The position numbers and the translations under genes are program-made. The notes under the pieces are model-generated. The model was not told the origin of the DNA and searched no databases. It worked only from the letters and a program-made list of their open reading frames with translations. A stretch of 5,749 bases of DNA from Candidatus Altarchaeales archaeon. GTDB taxonomy: Archaea; Altiarchaeota; Altiarchaeia; IMC4; QMZM01. Below are positions 5,262 to 5,749 of the stretch, piece by piece (within the stretch, counting starts at the first letter, position 1; each line of letters begins with the position of its first letter). The stretch spans positions 1 to 5,749 of the forward strand of contig QMZG01000080.1 of NCBI GenBank assembly GCA_003663045.1, given 5' to 3'.

Positions 5262-5749
5262 TTAACTTGGTGGCTTGCAAACCCTACAAGGCTCTTTACC
5301 ATCGTCCTGCGCTTCTTCAACGCTGTCATAACATACAAGATTCTCGGGATTGATTTTTCTTGCCCACTTGCAATCACAATAGTGATATTTACTGCTCTTA
5401 GAGCTTGCTACAAATTTCGTTCCTGGAGGACAACCAAGTTCCCGACAGTAGTCTATAGTCGTTGTGGTTGATATCGTTGTGGTTGGTATTGTTGATATGC
5501 CTGTTGTTGTGGTTGTTGTTGATGATGTTGATATGCTTGTTGTAGTTGTTGTTAAAGTGGTAGTAATAAGAATAGGACATTCTTCAGAATTATTTACAAT
5601 ATCCCCATTCCAGCATACATATCTGTCAATGAAAATTTTCTCGACTTCCTCTCTTGGGCAGTCTCTGCTGTCAGATACGATGCTTCCATCATAGCAGACG
5701 TATCTGATCTTGGTTACGGTTTCGGGTTTTTCGGTAATACAACCACTGA
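5262..5749 (-). CDS. 3' part of Thr-rich, Cys-rich surface protein with Ada-like domain
   Basis: An open frame runs leftward from the right edge to a TAA at 5262-5264. It gives 161 visible residues with the start beyond the window. From the edge there are two similar short units, RYVCYDGSIVSDSRDCP (residues 15-31) and RYVCWNGDIVNNSEECP (42-58), each with a Cys pair 12 residues apart. A Thr/Ser-rich linker of about 37 residues (62-98) follows. The C-terminal domain has KYHYCDCKWARKINPENL, then a Cys, then PCRVCKPP (Cys at 124, 126, 139, 154, 157; His at 122). This last part resembles the small Ada-like metal-binding domain often found at the ends of nucleases and surface proteins (YHxxxCxWA...PCxxC). 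The linker is typical of exported, possibly O-glycosylated proteins. The function is unknown. It is convergent with purD, 46 bp apart. Confidence 0.75.
   Translation of the reverse strand, partial: SGCITEKPETVTKIRYVCYDGSIVSDSRDCPREEVEKIFIDRYVCWNGDIVNNSEECPILITTTLTTTTTSISTSSTTTTTTGISTIPTTTISTTTTIDYCRELGCPPGTKFVASSKSSKYHYCDCKWARKINPENLVCYDSVEEAQDDGKEPCRVCKPPS
5454..5567 (-). repeat. Low-complexity Thr/Ser codon tract
   Basis: ACA/ACC/ACT codons mixed with ATA and TCA make a nearly pure linker-coding tract on the minus strand. Short units such as ATATCAACA recur without a fixed period. On the plus strand it appears as GTT/GGT-rich sequence, which generates spurious Val-rich frames. It is likely length-variable between strains through slippage. 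Confidence 0.7.

Noticed and set aside
5454..5567. CRISPR-like or tandem-repeat array
   Set aside because: There are no fixed-length repeats with unique spacers; it is a low-complexity coding linker.
5398..5694. Asn/His-rich minus-strand and Val-rich plus-strand frames near the right edge
   Set aside because: Both are shadows of the Thr/Ser-rich linker codons; the frame that continues from the window edge to TAA 5262 has the Cys repeats and a recognisable domain.

Overview
The window looks like a piece of an archaeal chromosome, AT-rich and probably from an uncultivated euryarchaeal or related lineage. The evidence is the DPAGT1/AglH-type sugar-phosphate transferase, the archaeal style of PurD, AT-rich TATA-like starts without Shine-Dalgarno sequences, a tRNA that appears to be interrupted just after its anticodon, and a lone IS1341-type TnpB with an archaeal-style right end. 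No gene in the window fixes the lineage more closely.

Layout from left to right. (1) At the left edge, on the minus strand, lies the 5' part of a tRNA, probably tRNA-Gly(GCC). The bases after the anticodon cannot close the anticodon stem, so an intron at the canonical 37/38 site is likely. (2) A short AT-rich divergent promoter region follows. (3) Next is a tight two-gene plus-strand unit: a polytopic UDP-GlcNAc:polyprenyl-phosphate GlcNAc-1-phosphate transferase (AglH/Alg7 type), then, 2 bp later, an FAD-dependent phytoene-desaturase-like oxidoreductase. (4) Only a few bases after that stop codon is the right end of an IS200/IS605-group element that carries tnpB alone on the minus strand. 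It has a terminal hairpin, a structured 3' region that should yield the omega RNA, and a candidate left-end hairpin upstream of tnpB. (5) Beyond the element is a plus-strand purD (GAR synthetase) with a TATA-like box at the distance expected for a leaderless mRNA. (6) At the right edge, convergent with purD, is the 3' part of a minus-strand gene that runs off the window. It encodes a probably extracytoplasmic protein with two short Cys-containing repeats, a Thr/Ser-rich linker and a C-terminal Cys-rich Ada-like metal-binding domain.

Functionally, the first pair points to lipid-linked glycan synthesis (N-glycosylation or surface glycans) plus a redox step on a hydrophobic, possibly isoprenoid, substrate. 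PurD is housekeeping purine synthesis. The TnpB element is a self-contained RNA-guided nuclease unit with no TnpA transposase in view. Its predicted guide is read from the last codons of the neighbouring oxidoreductase gene. No wholly new system is evident. The most interesting points are the TnpB/omega RNA locus, the interrupted tRNA and the Cys/Thr-rich surface protein.
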